Shown here: positions 62,357 to 64,000 of the stretch, piece after piece
How the letters are laid out: the number at the start of each line of letters is the position of its first letter
How positions within the stretch are numbered: the stretch's first letter is position 1
Assembly (NCBI GenBank): GCA_012934845.2
Contig: WNNJ02000876.1
Location: 248,001 to 312,000, forward strand
Length of the DNA stretch: 64,000 nucleotides
Direction: 5' to 3'
Source: Pomphorhynchus laevis
Lineage: Eukaryota > Acanthocephala > Palaeacanthocephala > Echinorhynchida > Pomphorhynchidae
The notes under the pieces: model-generated
The model's input: the letters and a program-made list of their open reading frames with translations, nothing else
What the model was told of the DNA's origin: nothing
The model's database searches: none
Position numbers and translations under genes: made by a program

Positions 62357-62707
62357 TCATAAGTCTGTGGCCTCGTAGTCGACCCGGTGGATGAATAGTA
62401 AACATAGACTTCGAAACATGTCCAGTATAGACAGTGACCGCCATACATACACTAGGTCGGCGTCAGACAGCGAACGTTCAACAGTGTGTACATTCAACAA
62501 TGCCAGTCTCTGGGTATAGTTGACACCACGCACTGAGGACACAAGATGGGTTGCTTGTCGTAATATCCGTTCGTATATTTCCAATTCGCCACGGAGCTGT
62601 GGGTATATTGCAGGGGTAGCGTATAACATGTGCGATTTTATAAGGGCAGAGTAGGCAATGCGGAAACTAACTGGATCGAGTTGGCAAAACGGATTATTAA
62701 TAATCAA
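62357..62707 (-). mobile_element. CR1-like LINE fragment downstream of the cadherin gene
   Basis: 116 minus-strand codons: SFRIAYSALIKSHMLYATPA, ELEIYERILRQATHLVSS, YTQRLALLNVHTVERSLSDA. They parallel the same region of the CR1 copy at 53.6 kb ([32 protein letters not shown]). Both ends are truncated. Confidence 0.8.
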
Positions 62708-63056
62708 TATAGTTAATCTACACTTTGTACACTAATCAACATTTTCGTAAAATGTTAAATCCACTTTCCCGACACCAATATGCGCTTTCCTTTGGATATA
62801 TCCTACAATACACCAACAGCATAACGATACATATCAGTATTGGTGAATATCATCAATACCCAATTCGAATACTTGCATTTCAAATTTAAAATCATTTTTT
62901 TATTTGCTGACGATTATTCGATTTATCTTATGCTGCCTTCAGAATAAGGCGTCATCAGATGCCTTATTCTTTCAATAAGAATAAGTATACTCTACGTCGT
63001 TTTTAACTTATCAGGTTTGAGTAAATGAGATGTAAATGCTCAGATAGTCCACTGAT

Positions 63057-63372
63057 ATCACAAGGAAGAACAAAGTCCGTAGCACTGATATCCGGAAGAT
63101 GTTTAAAGTGGACTCAATACGAGAAGTTATCGTCAGAAAACAACACGATGGTTCGGACATGTATCAAGAAGAGATGACGATTATTGTAAAAAAAAGCGCT
63201 GGAAAGGTCGGAATCTGAGGGAAAAGACGTCGCGGAACGCCAAAGAAACTCAGGAAGGATTGCTATAATAGGATATTAAGGCCCTGAGAATAGCGACCGA
63301 TATAGGACACGAGATGGCTCAAAATCGTTCGGTATGGAAGTTGTTGGCAGCTACTACCTATGAGAGATAAGT
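63057..63372 (+). mobile_element. LINE C-terminal fragment, decayed
   Basis: Reads in shifting frames DIRKMFKVDSI, MVRTCIKKRDD-like, then KRRGTPKKLRKDCY and MAQNRSVW, matching the RWFGHVxRR, GRPKKxW, DRxxW tail of many RTE-like LINEs. Several frame changes. Confidence 0.55.
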
Positions 63373-64000
63373 TGAAGACATAGTATTTAACTTAAATATT
63401 TTTAAAAGACCAAAAAGACCCATAATATAAATAGGTTGTTAAATTGAAGTTGATACATGGGAATTTTGTAAAAGCCTTCTAACAGCGACTTCCAAATGAT
63501 AGTTTAATGTTTAAAACCACTTGAAAATTATTTTTATTATTTTCGAATCATTAACTTTATTACCACATTAAAATGTTTATTTTGAAGAAGATAAAGAACA
63601 TACTTTTGCTTTTTCAAAAAATTCCTTTAAAATATAAAATTATAAAATGTAAAATTAAGCAAAATATAATATTCAACTGAAGTTTTTCCTGAGATCTGAT
63701 TAAATTAATATTGATCAGCCCTCAGGAAATTAATTGATCAATTAATTGATTAATTGATCCAAGTAATTTTTTTAATTTCTAATTTATTTGGAGTTTACAT
63801 TTAGTTTGATGATATTAAGCAAGGAAATTTGTTAAAAATCATTCACATTTATCTTATTAAAATTTAAAAATATTTAAAAATTAAATATTGAATGCAAAAA
63901 TAAAACTCAAGTTGTAAATATTTTGTAATATTTGTTACACGATAATACATGTTATGTACATATCGTAACTTACCATTAAATAATGAAAGAAATTGACATT
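63373..64000. other. AT-rich 3' flank
   Basis: No coding sequence. A short AATTAATTGATCAATT-type inverted run lies at about 63725-63760. Confidence 0.6.

Overview
The window is AT-rich (mostly well over 70% A+T by eye) animal DNA. It holds one large host gene on the + strand, a cadherin-family single-pass membrane protein. Its exons run from a signal-peptide exon near 5.5 kb to a transmembrane exon and basic tail near 62.2 kb. Several introns are only about 44-48 bp, while others reach 16-22 kb and are packed with retroelements. Tiny introns beside huge ones, CR1/RTE/Jockey-like LINEs, Penelope-like elements (PLEs) and hammerhead satellites suggest an invertebrate. A flatworm-like animal would fit, but nothing here fixes the species.

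Layout. 1-5.5 kb: AT-rich flank with a LINE fragment inside an inverted repeat. 5.5-5.85 kb: exons 1-2. 5.9-27.6 kb: a giant intron with hairpins, foldback elements, a decayed type III hammerhead and a 3.2-kb ribozyme-like array (14.4-17.7 kb). 27.7-34.3 kb: exons 3-6, separated by introns that carry a type III hammerhead satellite (30.4-31.3 kb) and a GIY-YIG mini-element (33.3-33.9 kb). 34.4-37.5 kb: a broken PLE followed by another ribozyme-like unit. 40.2-42.3 kb: a dense exon cluster coding cadherin repeats. 42.5-59.4 kb: an intron filled by two Jockey-like LINEs, two copies of an APE-type LINE, a CR1 tail and a restriction-like-endonuclease LINE tail. 59.4-62.2 kb: the last exons, transmembrane segment, stop and poly(A) signal. 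62.3-64 kb: downstream DNA with two more LINE tails.

The most striking signal is RNA-level. There are two unrelated hammerhead systems. One, on the minus strand at 30.4-31.1 kb, is a textbook type III hammerhead in tandem ~305-bp units. The other (14.6-17.3 kb, with one unit at 37.4 kb) has all the hammerhead core pieces and three helices with compensatory changes, but the strands are in a non-canonical order (GAAA strand, then CTGANGA strand, then GTC cleavage strand). It would have to fold as a double pseudoknot or act between hairpins. A third recurring theme is short inverted-repeat elements carrying degenerate minimal hammerhead-like hairpins of the kind known from Penelope-like elements.
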